A stretch of DNA of 48,062 nucleotides, from assembly GCA_035455185.1 (NCBI GenBank), contig DATIFQ010000536.1, forward strand, positions 1 through 48,062. The letters run 5' to 3'. A program made the translations under genes and the position numbers. The notes beneath the pieces were generated by a model. The model worked only from the letters and a program-made list of their open reading frames with translations, had not been told where the DNA came from and did no database searches. Of the stretch, positions 9,339 to 17,878 are shown piece after piece. The first letter of the stretch is position 1; the number at the start of each line of letters is the position of its first letter. Origin of the DNA: JAEHDI01 sp035455185. Its GTDB lineage: Bacteria; Acidobacteriota; Terriglobia; Bryobacterales; Bryobacteraceae.

Positions 9339-10253
9339 TTAGTAATGTCGCAGGGACGGTGGTTGCGCTCGGTAACCCGCGTACGCCTTGCTCCAGCTCT
9401 CCGTCATGGTCCCGCTCGGAAACTTCTTGGAGTCGCCGGCGGAATCGGTGCTGCGTTTAGGTAATGCTGGCTGCAACGCGCGATTGTAGTGAACAAAAAG
9501 CCCGCAGTACCGGCACAATCGCGGAAACAGTTCATCTAGAAGGTCGGCGGCGTCTGGAAGCGTCTTGCGGCCGATATCCATCCCGAAGACGCGGTCAATG
9601 CCGCCGCAAATCGGGTGAGGGTAGTAGCCGTAGCGGGTGAGTCCCAGCCCGTACATCGACGGCAGGAAACAGCCCTGTGAAAAGTCGTACTTCGAATGCC
9701 CGGGAAGGTCGATGGGCGCGACGTTGAAGGTCAGATGCCCTGGCTGGACTACCTGAGTCTTTTCCGAGCAGTAGACGATCACTGCCGGTGGGAGCTGTCG
9801 CACCATGCCGCGGCTGAACTGGGAATATCCGGCGGTGTTGACTTGGATAACTGTGGACGGCGAGTCTCGTCTTACGTAACTGTGCAGCGTGTTGACGATC
9901 TCCAGAAACTGCGGATGGCGAGTGGGTTCACCTCCCTCAATCTGGATTGCGTTCCAATACCGATGCTGAAGTTTGCTCTCGCTAATAAAGCGATTCACCT
10001 GATCAACGGTCATGTGCTCGGGTGCGGGCGCCTGCCCCGCGCCACAGGACCGGTTGCAGTCCATGCAGCCGAGGTCGCAGGATGCCGTGATGTCGATGAT
10101 TATACGTTTGTGGGACGGGCGGTACGGGGGGCCCGATCGCAAGGCGGCGCGCACCGCCAAATCGTGCTTCCAACGGAAAACTCGGATGGGCCAGTGCTCC
10201 GCCGCCAGTTGCAAGGCGGGGGGCAGCTTCAGAATAAGGCTCTGCAGTCTCAT
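9339..10253 (-). CDS. Radical SAM protein in a glycosyltransferase operon
   Basis: A protein of 304 residues. The radical SAM iron-sulfur motif CxxxCxxC is at C59, C63 and C66 (CDLGCMDC), followed by C70. The expected GGE motif is present (QIEGGEPTRHPQF). The C-terminal third holds further cysteines (QGCF, ICGG, LCRYCG) that could bind an auxiliary cluster as in SPASM or twitch domains. It is the last gene of a four-gene run and its ATG overlaps the GT4 stop by 4 bp. By context it may modify a sugar or glycan intermediate made by the neighbouring glycosyltransferases. The substrate is unknown. It is probably cytoplasmic. Confidence 0.82.
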   Translation of the reverse strand: MRLQSLILKLPPALQLAAEHWPIRVFRWKHDLAVRAALRSGPPYRPSHKRIIIDITASCDLGCMDCNRSCGAGQAPAPEHMTVDQVNRFISESKLQHRYWNAIQIEGGEPTRHPQFLEIVNTLHSYVRRDSPSTVIQVNTAGYSQFSRGMVRQLPPAVIVYCSEKTQVVQPGHLTFNVAPIDLPGHSKYDFSQGCFLPSMYGLGLTRYGYYPHPICGGIDRVFGMDIGRKTLPDAADLLDELFPRLCRYCGLFVHYNRALQPALPKRSTDSAGDSKKFPSGTMTESWSKAYAGYRAQPPSLRHY

Positions 10254-11509
10254 TGGCGCACGGTCGTTTGCCCTTGATTCCGGATTTCCGAAATGAGGCC
10301 GAAATACTCAACCAAGTGGCCGTCCTCAGACCATACCGCGGGCGTCCTCGCCGTACCGCCGTCGGCGCAAGCACCCAACTCCCCACTGCTTTGCGAGATC
10401 TCCCGCAAGATGTTCAGCAGACCCTTCGCTCCGTCAAACATCATTACGCGCGACGAGGTGGCGGCGACCTCGGGAATCGCACCCACGCAGCGGGCAATGA
10501 CAGGCGCGCCCAGGGCCAGAGCTTCCGCCAACACCAATCCGAAGGTCTCTGGGAACAGTGACGGCACCACCACGGCCCGGGCGTGCTGAAACAGCAACCG
10601 CACTTCATCGTTGGGCAGGAGCCCCACAAACTTGACATTCGGCATGCCGCTGGCGATCAGCTCAAGCTCGGTCCTCAGCGGACCATCCCCGGCGATCACC
10701 AGGTCGAGGCCGGGCACCTGACGCATCAGTGGAATGACGGTCTGAAAGCCTTTCTCGACAACCAAACGCCCGGCCGCAGCGATGAATGGTCGTGCCGGCA
10801 GAAGACCAGGCGCGAGACCTGCGGGGGCCTGGCCGCGCGATTCCCAGTTTGCTGGTAGCAGCCCAGGCAGGACGCGAAGACGGTGGTTTTTCACACCTGC
10901 GGCCTCGTAGATCCGCATGGTGCTGGTGCTCGGAAACAGGATCGCGTCTAGACCGGAGAACGCATCGTTGACCCAGCCAGCTCGCCTCCAGAGTTGTGGT
11001 GGCACTCCTCGCCGCAGATTACAGGTGAAACACGCACGAGCCTCGCACACGCTGCGGCCGAACTTCCACAGTAGACTTTGTGGGCAGATCCACCAGTAGT
11101 CGTGCGCCGTTAGTAATTTGACCGCTCTGGATAACTTGGAGGCCACTCGTGGCACGCCGAGACCCCCCAGCAGAGAGATGTTGTGGAGATGGATCACATC
11201 AAATGCTTCATGCTCAAAAATCCACCGTAGAGTGGCTGCGTTACGCCCGGCTCCCGCGGTCTGATGGCTCCACAGGGCGTCCAACTTCCCTCTCCAGCCG
11301 GTGCCCAGCCGGTGCTCGATCAGCCCGTCCGGCGGCTCGTACGATCGCAGCGGCGTTGATCCCCGGACGCTCTCGAATGCACCAGGGCTGCGAACGACGT
11401 GCACCTCATGTCCTCGCCTTAACAGGGCCCGGCACAACCGCTCGACGTAGACCGAGTCGCCACCAAAGCTCTGCGCACCGAAAAACGATGTGACCATGCA
11501 GAACTTCAT
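10250..11509 (-). CDS. Glycosyltransferase family 4
   Basis: A protein of 419 residues with the two-Rossmann GT-B layout. The N-terminal acceptor domain has GGDSVYVERLCRALLRRGHEV. The C-terminal donor domain has AAGRLVVEKGF and the E-x7-E signature PETFGLVLAEAL. The central segment carries a cysteine cluster (CEARACFTCNLRRG) often seen in GT4 enzymes of polysaccharide loci. I chose the ATG at 11509 because it overlaps the preceding stop as ATGA and starts the usual MKFCMVTSFF strand. It likely transfers a sugar from a nucleotide donor during exopolysaccharide or glycolipid assembly. Neither donor nor acceptor can be read. Confidence 0.9.
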   Translation of the reverse strand: MKFCMVTSFFGAQSFGGDSVYVERLCRALLRRGHEVHVVRSPGAFESVRGSTPLRSYEPPDGLIEHRLGTGWRGKLDALWSHQTAGAGRNAATLRWIFEHEAFDVIHLHNISLLGGLGVPRVASKLSRAVKLLTAHDYWWICPQSLLWKFGRSVCEARACFTCNLRRGVPPQLWRRAGWVNDAFSGLDAILFPSTSTMRIYEAAGVKNHRLRVLPGLLPANWESRGQAPAGLAPGLLPARPFIAAAGRLVVEKGFQTVIPLMRQVPGLDLVIAGDGPLRTELELIASGMPNVKFVGLLPNDEVRLLFQHARAVVVPSLFPETFGLVLAEALALGAPVIARCVGAIPEVAATSSRVMMFDGAKGLLNILREISQSSGELGACADGGTARTPAVWSEDGHLVEYFGLISEIRNQGQTTVRQ

Positions 11510-12423
11510 CTGATGCTGCCGCTTTCCACTAGCCTTCGCGTGAGCAATCGCGCGGCGCCCCACGTTTCTCCCACCGCCCACAACTCATGGCCTACCACCT
11601 GGATCGGCAGCGTCAGAAAGAAGGCCAGCCCCCAGCCCGCTCTGAGTGCATCCAATGCGGCGCGACCGAGAACCCACCCAATCGCAGCCCAACTGAACAA
11701 CAAACGAAGCCATGTGATCACGCCCGGCGGGTCCATCAGCTCCGTTTGCGCCACCGCGAAGTCGCGGCCGCGTTGGAACCGTTGTCGGCAAAACCCACTA
11801 AAGCCTTCAAGATGGCGGTGCAGGACAATAGCGTCTGGCAAGAATCGCGGCGGCTGCCCGCACTTGGCGGCTCTCCAACTCACAATCCCGTCTCCGGCGA
11901 ACAGGTGACCGGGAAAGGGTCCGATATCCTTCCAAAGCTCACGGGAATAGGCCGCATTCGCCGTGGGCGCGCAACGCTTCACACCAGGCCTCAATCCGGG
12001 TAATAGGCCATGGAACTTACATAAGTGAACACCCGCTTCCCACCACGCTCGGCGGCCGAGCCCCATCGCGCCGACGATCGCACCGTCGCCGGAATCAGAC
12101 GCCGTTGCCAGACAACTGAGCCAGTCGCGGCTAGCGACGCAATCGGGATCAGTAAAGACGAGCAGTTCGCCCCTGGCCTGTTGTAGCGCGAGATTCCGAG
12201 CGGCGTGCGGCAGCAGCCTCGTTGGGCTCTGGACGAATCGCGCCTCAGGATAAAGCGCACGTACGATCCGTTCCGTCTCGCTTTCCTGTGAAGAGTTGAC
12301 CACGATCAATTCGAAGTCACGGAATGTTTGCCCACGCAACCCGTCCAAGCAATCCGCTATGGTCGAAGAGGAGTGGTAGGCGGGTATGACGACCGAGGCG
12401 CGGGGCGCTGATTTCCTGTTCAT
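11506..12423 (-). CDS. Glycosyltransferase family 2
   Basis: A protein of 305 residues. The GT-A domain starts with ASVVIPAYHSSSTIADCLDGL and has the metal-binding DxD-type motif in VFTDPDCV. The C-terminal 80 residues contain hydrophobic helices (RLLFSWAAIGWVLG, GWGLAFFLTLPIQVVGH), so the enzyme is probably anchored at the cytoplasmic membrane. It overlaps both neighbours by 4 bp, consistent with one coupled operon. A role in building a surface glycan is inferred from the neighbours. Confidence 0.9.
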   Translation of the reverse strand: MNRKSAPRASVVIPAYHSSSTIADCLDGLRGQTFRDFELIVVNSSQESETERIVRALYPEARFVQSPTRLLPHAARNLALQQARGELLVFTDPDCVASRDWLSCLATASDSGDGAIVGAMGLGRRAWWEAGVHLCKFHGLLPGLRPGVKRCAPTANAAYSRELWKDIGPFPGHLFAGDGIVSWRAAKCGQPPRFLPDAIVLHRHLEGFSGFCRQRFQRGRDFAVAQTELMDPPGVITWLRLLFSWAAIGWVLGRAALDALRAGWGLAFFLTLPIQVVGHELWAVGETWGAARLLTRRLVESGSIR

Positions 12424-13364
12424 CTACCTGCCCGGGGCGCCGACAACTCAAGCCAAATAAGGCGCGACGCGGAGAGTTCGCCACTGCGCAGGAGCCCCCA
12501 AGCCTCTCCGAAGCCCCCGCATACGAATAGGAGTAGGATCACAGGCAGACCCGCTAGCGCGTCACGCAGCAACGGACGGCCGCGCAGGGCGCTGAAGAGC
12601 CGCTTTAGCCGCAGTGCTGGAACCAACAGTGGCACCGCCATTGCGGCCACGATTCGCTTCGGGAGATTCCACGTTTCGTGTCGCAAGCGGCGGTTGGCGA
12701 AGAACCGCGCGTACTCGAAGTGGCCGACCATCAAGTCCCGCAAAGTCGTGTTGGTCTGGTGGGCAAGGAGAGCTCGCGGGACAGACAGGACTCGGAAGTC
12801 CCGACCCATGAACCGGTGCAAGAAGAAATCCATCTCGAGCAGTGATTCCAGCCTCTCGCCGAGAGCCAACAGCACATCGCGCCGGTACGCGATGTTGTTC
12901 GCCGTTGCCGTCGGCGCGGGTCCATCCGGCAACGGATGCGCCAACGCACCGTACTCGGCCATGAACACAGATCTGTAGAAATAGGTGTCGGGGCTGCCGT
13001 TCGTGAACGCATAACACGCGGCGGCGACATCCCTATCCTTCCGGACGAAAGCTCGGTCCACCTCCTCTGCCCAACGGGCCGTGGGTAGAGTGTGGTCCTC
13101 AAGGAAGGCGACCACAGGCGCCTGAGCTTGCCGGACGCCGTCGGCGCGGGCGGCACCCCAATCGTCACTCCCAGGCCGACGCAGAATCGAAGCTCTCAAC
13201 CCCGTCGGCGGGATGATGTCTGGCAACGTTTCGGATCCCACGTCAATGAGGATGGCTTCGATATCGGAGGTGATAGTCTGACCGGCCAGCGCCGCCAGCA
13301 GACCATCTGCCCTCCGCCGATCCTGGCCGGTGATCGCCACAACAGACAGTGATGGTGGCCTCAA
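12420..13364 (-). CDS. Glycosyltransferase family 2 (divergent), membrane-associated
   Basis: A protein of 314 residues and the first gene of the operon. The N-terminal GT-A core is recognisable (LSVVAITGQDRRRADGLLAAL and VVAFLEDHTLPTARWAEEV), but the DxD position reads EDH, a variant seen in related family-2 enzymes. The C-terminus has a hydrophobic segment (LPVILLLFVCGGFGEAWGLL). The 5' flank carries a TATACT-like -10 on the minus strand at 13434-13439 without a good -35 box. A 6-bp hairpin (13379-13393) lies in the presumed leader. The function is a glycosyl transfer in the same pathway as the three downstream genes. Confidence 0.82.
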   Translation of the reverse strand: MRPPSLSVVAITGQDRRRADGLLAALAGQTITSDIEAILIDVGSETLPDIIPPTGLRASILRRPGSDDWGAARADGVRQAQAPVVAFLEDHTLPTARWAEEVDRAFVRKDRDVAAACYAFTNGSPDTYFYRSVFMAEYGALAHPLPDGPAPTATANNIAYRRDVLLALGERLESLLEMDFFLHRFMGRDFRVLSVPRALLAHQTNTTLRDLMVGHFEYARFFANRRLRHETWNLPKRIVAAMAVPLLVPALRLKRLFSALRGRPLLRDALAGLPVILLLFVCGGFGEAWGLLRSGELSASRLIWLELSAPRAGR

Positions 13365-13510
13365 GCCGAAACCTCAAGCCGCCGAATCGGCGGTCTCCCT
13401 GGGGAGCCGTCCGCCCGACTCCCCGAAGCCAACAGTATACCTTTCAGGTGTTCGGCTCCCTTCCATACTCGTGAAATATCCAGGCTGGGGATGGGGATTG
13501 GACCGCTGTC

Positions 13511-14884
13511 TCATTTGCCCGCTTGTTCCGGCGGGACAACCGGCGCGTGGCGGGGGATCTTGGAGCGGAAGTCGCCGAGGCTTCTCCAGCGGGTGTGCTC
13601 GTTGAGGTCGACCTCGGCGAGAATCACCGTACCGAAGTCCTTGGCGGATGCGATCGTTCGTCCGGCGTGGTCCCACACGGCCGTGAGCATCCAGTTGCTC
13701 GAAATGTCTTCGTACGTGCTGCTGACTAAATACGTGTGGTTCTCGGCGGCGCGGGCGCGTGCGAGTTCGGGATTGCATCCCCATACAGGCCACGCGATCA
13801 CTTCCGCGCCACGCTTGGTCAGCTCTCGGGCGACTTCTGGGAAGAAGCCGTCATAGCAGATCATGATGCCGAGCTTGCCGAAACGTGTCTGGAACACCGG
13901 GTACTCGTGCCCCGGTGCGATGCCCGCCTCGACTTCTCCGTCGGGAAGGGTGATCTTGCGGTATTTCCCGGCGAGTGAGCCGTCGGGAGCAAGAAGCGCC
14001 GCGACGTTGTGTACCAGGTGCCCGTTTCGCTCCACCAGCCCGGCGACAATGTACAGGTTGTGCTTTTTCGCCAGCTCGCCGAAGTATTCCGTCGAAGGCC
14101 CGGGAACCGGCTCAGCGACCTCGGCAAACGTCTTACCCGTACCGTAAAAAGTCAGCGTCTCAGGCAGCACCACGAGGTCTGCTCCCCGGCGTGCAGCCTC
14201 TTCGATCAGGGGCGCGAACAGCCGGCGGTTTCTTTCAGGGCTCTTGCCCTCTCGTGGTCGGAAGTGGATGGAAGCCAAGCGAACCTTTCGCGGGGAAGGA
14301 GGCGAGACTGCGGTGAACGACACGTCGCTCCAGAGAATCCGTCCTTTCGGCGCCCACTGGAGGTGCAGTTCGACGACGGCCTGGCGCGCACCGCCGGGCG
14401 CCTGATGGGTGTCGGAGACCTCGGTCCAGCCGGCCGCATCGGTCTGTTTGTCAGTGGGGAACTCGGGGGGAGCGGTAGCGTTGAAATTGTTCAGGTACCG
14501 CTCCACAAGCTTGCGATCGTCCTTCACTTCTTCGCCCCGATCGTCGAGCCACTTGATCCGGACGAGCGCGCTCTGCCGGGGCACGGCGACGCCGGTGGTC
14601 TTGCGATACGCGAGAAAGCTGTAGTACTTGCCGCCCTCGACCGAAAACGACCGGAACCAGTACCCGTCGAGGCCTTCGCGCCCGTCCGCCGCGATCACGA
14701 ACGCGCCGTGGGCCGACCGGCCCGCTTTCGGTTCATAGGAAAAGAGAGGCTTGATTTCGTCGCGCGGAGCGGCGGTCTTCCAGCCTTCCGGAGCGCCCAC
14801 CGGGCCGGACGCCGCCGGCGAGGGTGACACGACTGCGCTGGCGGCAAACGCGATCACTGCGATGAAGGAAACGGTATGAGTCAC
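13511..14884 (-). CDS. Exported carbon-nitrogen hydrolase (nitrilase superfamily) with N-terminal beta domain
   Basis: A protein of 457 residues. Residues 1-26 form a signal peptide. About 30-195 look like a beta-sandwich domain of the type that binds carbohydrate (GYWFRSFSVEGGKYYSF, WSDVSFTAV). Residues 200-450 form the nitrilase fold with the full catalytic triad: Glu242 (LPETLTF), Lys310 (KYRKITLP) and Cys343 (ICYDGFF). The family hydrolyses nitriles, amides or carbamoyl groups. Secretion and the extra domain suggest action on an extracellular amide, perhaps on a modified glycan. It is the last gene on the minus strand after the PduT-like gene, with an 81-bp gap, so it may or may not belong to that operon. 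Confidence 0.88.
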   Translation of the reverse strand: MTHTVSFIAVIAFAASAVVSPSPAASGPVGAPEGWKTAAPRDEIKPLFSYEPKAGRSAHGAFVIAADGREGLDGYWFRSFSVEGGKYYSFLAYRKTTGVAVPRQSALVRIKWLDDRGEEVKDDRKLVERYLNNFNATAPPEFPTDKQTDAAGWTEVSDTHQAPGGARQAVVELHLQWAPKGRILWSDVSFTAVSPPSPRKVRLASIHFRPREGKSPERNRRLFAPLIEEAARRGADLVVLPETLTFYGTGKTFAEVAEPVPGPSTEYFGELAKKHNLYIVAGLVERNGHLVHNVAALLAPDGSLAGKYRKITLPDGEVEAGIAPGHEYPVFQTRFGKLGIMICYDGFFPEVARELTKRGAEVIAWPVWGCNPELARARAAENHTYLVSSTYEDISSNWMLTAVWDHAGRTIASAKDFGTVILAEVDLNEHTRWRSLGDFRSKIPRHAPVVPPEQAGK

Positions 14885-14965
14885 GGCGATTCCTATTGTA
14901 CCCGGCTGCCGTGGATGCTCACCGCGCCACCGGGATCCGGTCCAGGATCTCCCGCGCGTCGTCGA

Positions 14966-15517
14966 TCAGATCATCTCACTTAGGAGTTCTTTGCGCGGCT
15001 GCGGGATGACGACCTTGTTGACCAGCAAGCCTTTTTTTGCGATAACCTGTGCGCCTGACTCCACGGCGCTGCGCACCGCCGCCACGTTGCCGGTGAGTGT
15101 GACAAAGGCCTTGCCCCCGAGCGCCATGGCGAGCCGCACTTCGATCAGCTTCACGTTCGCCGATTTTGCGGCCGCATCCGCTCCTTCGATCAACGAGGCG
15201 ACCGAAAAGGACTCGAGGATGCCCAGCGCTTCCAGTGTCTCCACTTTGGAGCTTCCGCTGATGGCTGGAAACACATCCTCATGAACGTTGGGGATCACAA
15301 AAGTATCGATGACGGAGAAGCTTCCCGCGCGGCTGCCGGCATCGACGCTCGCCTGGACCGCGGCGACGTCGCCACGCACCATCACCATATACTTGCCGGA
15401 GCAGATGGACCGCGCCAGGACCAGGTCCACGTCGGCGGTCTTCAGCATCGCGTCCGTCACTTCATAGCCCGCCGCGATGCTGCCGAGTTCGATCAAGCCG
15501 ATGCTGTTTCTCGCCAT
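14966..15517 (-). CDS. pduT: PduT-like tandem BMC-domain shell protein
   Basis: A protein of 183 residues made of two bacterial-microcompartment domains (about 3-85 and 97-175), the size and layout of PduT. Trimers of such proteins tile microcompartment shells. The key residue is Cys39 in RSICSGK. In PduT the equivalent cysteines of three subunits hold one [4Fe-4S] cluster at the central pore. The gene lies 6 bp after the PduS-like gene, and PduS and PduT are known partners in passing electrons across the shell. No BMC-H or BMC-P shell gene or core enzyme is in the window, so this is a satellite pair. The assignment is firm; the compartment type is unknown. Confidence 0.92.
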   Translation of the reverse strand: MARNSIGLIELGSIAAGYEVTDAMLKTADVDLVLARSICSGKYMVMVRGDVAAVQASVDAGSRAGSFSVIDTFVIPNVHEDVFPAISGSSKVETLEALGILESFSVASLIEGADAAAKSANVKLIEVRLAMALGGKAFVTLTGNVAAVRSAVESGAQVIAKKGLLVNKVVIPQPRKELLSEMI

Positions 15518-15523
15518 GTTCGT

Positions 15524-16837
15524 TTACGCTCGAATCTCGACGAACGTCTCGGTGACTCGCGTCACCTTGCCGCCGATGCTCGAGTGAATGTTTACTCCCA
15601 TGTCCGGCGCTTCGACCTTTCCGATCACTGCCCCGGCATCGACCGCGTCACTTTCCTCCACCGCCGGTTTCGCCGGCTTGCCGGCGTGCTGGGAAAGCTT
15701 GATGCGAACCGATTTCGGCTGGTAGTCGAGAGCCTCATACGGCGTCTCCGCTTCGTATTCCTCGACCTTCAGCCGCTTCCTTAACTGGGCCAGCGGGACC
15801 CGCCGGTATTCCTTCATCGGGTGGACCGAGACTTCCTTCTCTTGGACAAACTTGATCCCCGCGGCGCGCATGTCTACCTTCGCCTGGTCGCACGCTTCCT
15901 TCGGGAACAGGTCTTCGGGACAGGCGTAGAGGGTGCAGAGGCCGCACGCGCAGCAGAGTTGCGCCCACTGGTTCCAGATGTCCGCCCCGGTCGATGTGAA
16001 CCCGAGGCTGCGCATCACCTTGTGCGGCTGCACCTCGTAGCCGAGCAGGTAGCGGGGGCAGAATTCGGTGCAATAGCTGCACTGGTCGCAGGCCGACTTG
16101 CCGATGTGGTTCATCGACTCGATCGGACGGTCCTTGCGCGTGATCAGGTAGTGGTCGCGCGGCAGAACAATAAGTCCTGCTGTGGTCCGAGTGACGACAT
16201 CTTCTAGATCGAACGACAGGAAGCCCATCATCATGCCGTTCACGAACATCCCGAACTCCGCGATCCGGGCGCCTCCCGCGAGCTCGATCAATTCGCGGAA
16301 CGACGTGCCGATGGGCGCCCAAAACGACTTTGGCTCCCGCACTGCGCCCGCGATCGAAACGAACTTTTTCGTCACCGGAACGCCCTTGTTCGCGAAGTGA
16401 ACGTTATACAATGTCTCGACGTTGTTCACGACGCAGCCAACCTGAAGGGGAATGCCGGCCGGCGGAATCAGGCGTCCGGTGGCCGTGTAGACGAGTTCGT
16501 ACTCGTCGCCCGACGGGTAGAAATCGCCAAGGAACACAAGGTCGGTTTTCTCCGGCTTCAGGTGATTGCGAACCGCCTCGACCGCCGCGGCGTTCTTCTC
16601 CTTAATACCGAACTTGCCACGTGAGGCCCCGGTCGCCTTAGTCATGAGGTCCATCCCGGCGAGAATTTCGGCCGGGAAGTGCGTCATCAGCTCGACATCC
16701 TTGTGGATGAGAGGCTCGCACTCGGCGCCGTTGGCGATCATGAACTCGACCTCCGAGTTCGCTTTTATGTACGTGGGAAAGCCGGCTCCACCCGCGCCGA
16801 CGACGCCGCACTCCCGGAGTTTTTTGTCGAGCCCCAT
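15524..16837 (-). CDS. pduS: PduS-like flavo-iron-sulfur electron-transfer protein (RnfC family)
   Basis: A protein of 437 residues from the ATG at 16837. A TTG at 16885 would overlap the upstream gene, so I prefer the ATG. The N-terminus has the Gly-rich GVVGAGGAGFPTYIK motif for NADH/FMN. An SLBB-type region follows. Two ferredoxin-like clusters lie in the second half (CDQCSYCTEFCPR and CCACGLCTLYACP). The C-terminus is an Rnf/biotinyl-like beta domain. In Pdu microcompartments PduS uses NADH to reduce cobalamin and docks to PduT. Here it is followed directly by the PduT-like gene and preceded by an unknown gene and folE. Confidence 0.9.
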   Translation of the reverse strand: MGLDKKLRECGVVGAGGAGFPTYIKANSEVEFMIANGAECEPLIHKDVELMTHFPAEILAGMDLMTKATGASRGKFGIKEKNAAAVEAVRNHLKPEKTDLVFLGDFYPSGDEYELVYTATGRLIPPAGIPLQVGCVVNNVETLYNVHFANKGVPVTKKFVSIAGAVREPKSFWAPIGTSFRELIELAGGARIAEFGMFVNGMMMGFLSFDLEDVVTRTTAGLIVLPRDHYLITRKDRPIESMNHIGKSACDQCSYCTEFCPRYLLGYEVQPHKVMRSLGFTSTGADIWNQWAQLCCACGLCTLYACPEDLFPKEACDQAKVDMRAAGIKFVQEKEVSVHPMKEYRRVPLAQLRKRLKVEEYEAETPYEALDYQPKSVRIKLSQHAGKPAKPAVEESDAVDAGAVIGKVEAPDMGVNIHSSIGGKVTRVTETFVEIRA

Positions 16838-16859
16838 CGAGTTGGCCAGGACGCCGCCG

Positions 16860-17237
16860 TTACGAGGCGGCCGGAATTTGCTCAAGCATCGTATTGTACT
16901 GCGCGAGGTCGTGCTTCATAACGGTGATGAGCGTTTTTTCGAGATCTTCACCGGTTGTGATCATCCGGACCAAATGCAGCGCCGCCAGCCGGGCGCACCA
17001 GGGATCTGTGACCGGGCGCCCGGTTTGACGGGCCAGTTCAAGCAAGTCGGGATGCCGCAGCGCGATCACTTTCTCGACCTTCATATCGCCTGACGACAGC
17101 AGGAATTTCACGTCCACCGAATCGCTGTGGCGGATGGAGATGGCGGTCTGAAGCCAGAGGAAATCGACTTGCCAGGTTCGCCCAAACGGGTCCGGCCCAG
17201 CCTGGAAATGCCGGAAATTTCGGATCATTTGCCCCAT
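16860..17237 (-). CDS. Hypothetical protein between folE and the PduS-like gene
   Basis: A protein of 125 residues that I do not recognise. It has no signal peptide or membrane helix. The N-terminal half looks like beta structure (RTWQVDFLWLQTAISIRHSD, then VDVKFLL). The C-terminal half looks helical (WCARLAALHLVRMI, LEKTLITVMKHDLAQYN). Gaps of 26 bp after folE and 22 bp before the PduS-like gene place it inside the same presumed operon. That position suggests a small accessory protein for the pterin or the electron-transfer step, but nothing in the sequence proves it. Confidence 0.65.
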   Translation of the reverse strand: MGQMIRNFRHFQAGPDPFGRTWQVDFLWLQTAISIRHSDSVDVKFLLSSGDMKVEKVIALRHPDLLELARQTGRPVTDPWCARLAALHLVRMITTGEDLEKTLITVMKHDLAQYNTMLEQIPAAS

Positions 17238-17263
17238 CGTAGCACGGGGCCGAGGGTCGCCGA

Positions 17264-17878
17264 TCAGAACTGCATGCCGCTATGAGAGACGAGCGATAGA
17301 AACTCGTCGCGCGTTTCCTTCCTGTGGCGGAACGCCCCCAGCATGGCGCTGGTCACGGCGCCGGAGTGCTGCTTTTCGACGCCTCGCATCATCATGCAAA
17401 AATGCTTCGCCTCGGCGATGACGCCGACGCCGAGCGGCTCGATCGTCTCCATGATGGTCTGTGCCACCTGCTGCGTCAGCCGCTCTTGAAGCTGGAGCCG
17501 GCGGGCATACATGTCGACGATGCGGGGGATTTTGCTGAGGCCGATCACTTTGTTCTTCGGAAGATAGGCAACGTGAATCTTGCCGAAAAAGGGAAGCAGG
17601 TGGTGCTCGCACAGGCTGAAGAACTCGATGTCCTTCACGACGACCATTTCGTCGTATTTGACGGCGTAAAGTGCCCCGTTCAGGAGCTTTTCGACGTTCA
17701 TGTGGTAGCCGCTGGTGAGGAAGCGGAGCGCAGCTTCCGCGCGATGCGGCGTTTTCAGGAGTCCATCCCGGGACGGATCCTCGCCAAGTTCCAGAAGGAT
17801 TCTCTCGACATTTGCGGCGATTTCACCGCTATGATGCCTCGGCTGCATCACCTCGACGACTGCCTTTCGCTTTTTCAT
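17264..17878 (-). CDS. folE: GTP cyclohydrolase I
   Basis: A protein of 204 residues. FolE converts GTP to 7,8-dihydroneopterin triphosphate, the first step to folate, tetrahydropterins and queuosine. The three zinc ligands are present at C90, H93 and C161 (SLCEHHLLPF and KHFCMMMRG), with the same spacing as in the E. coli enzyme. KIPRIVDMYARRLQLQERLT and the terminal EFLSLV segment are also typical. The ATG at 17878 overlaps the stop of the upstream PTPS gene as ATGA and begins MKKRKAVVEV. The enzyme very probably feeds the two PTPS paralogues encoded just upstream. Confidence 0.96.
   Translation of the reverse strand: MKKRKAVVEVMQPRHHSGEIAANVERILLELGEDPSRDGLLKTPHRAEAALRFLTSGYHMNVEKLLNGALYAVKYDEMVVVKDIEFFSLCEHHLLPFFGKIHVAYLPKNKVIGLSKIPRIVDMYARRLQLQERLTQQVAQTIMETIEPLGVGVIAEAKHFCMMMRGVEKQHSGAVTSAMLGAFRHRKETRDEFLSLVSHSGMQF

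Noticed and set aside
13379..13393. Hairpin CCGCCG-AAT-CGGCGG considered as a terminator.
   Set aside because: No T-run follows on either strand, and it lies in the presumed leader of the glycosyltransferase operon.
16838..16885. Upstream TTG start for the PduS-like gene.
   Set aside because: It would overlap the preceding gene by 26 bp and adds residues absent from the usual PduS start; the ATG at 16837 begins the family-typical sequence.
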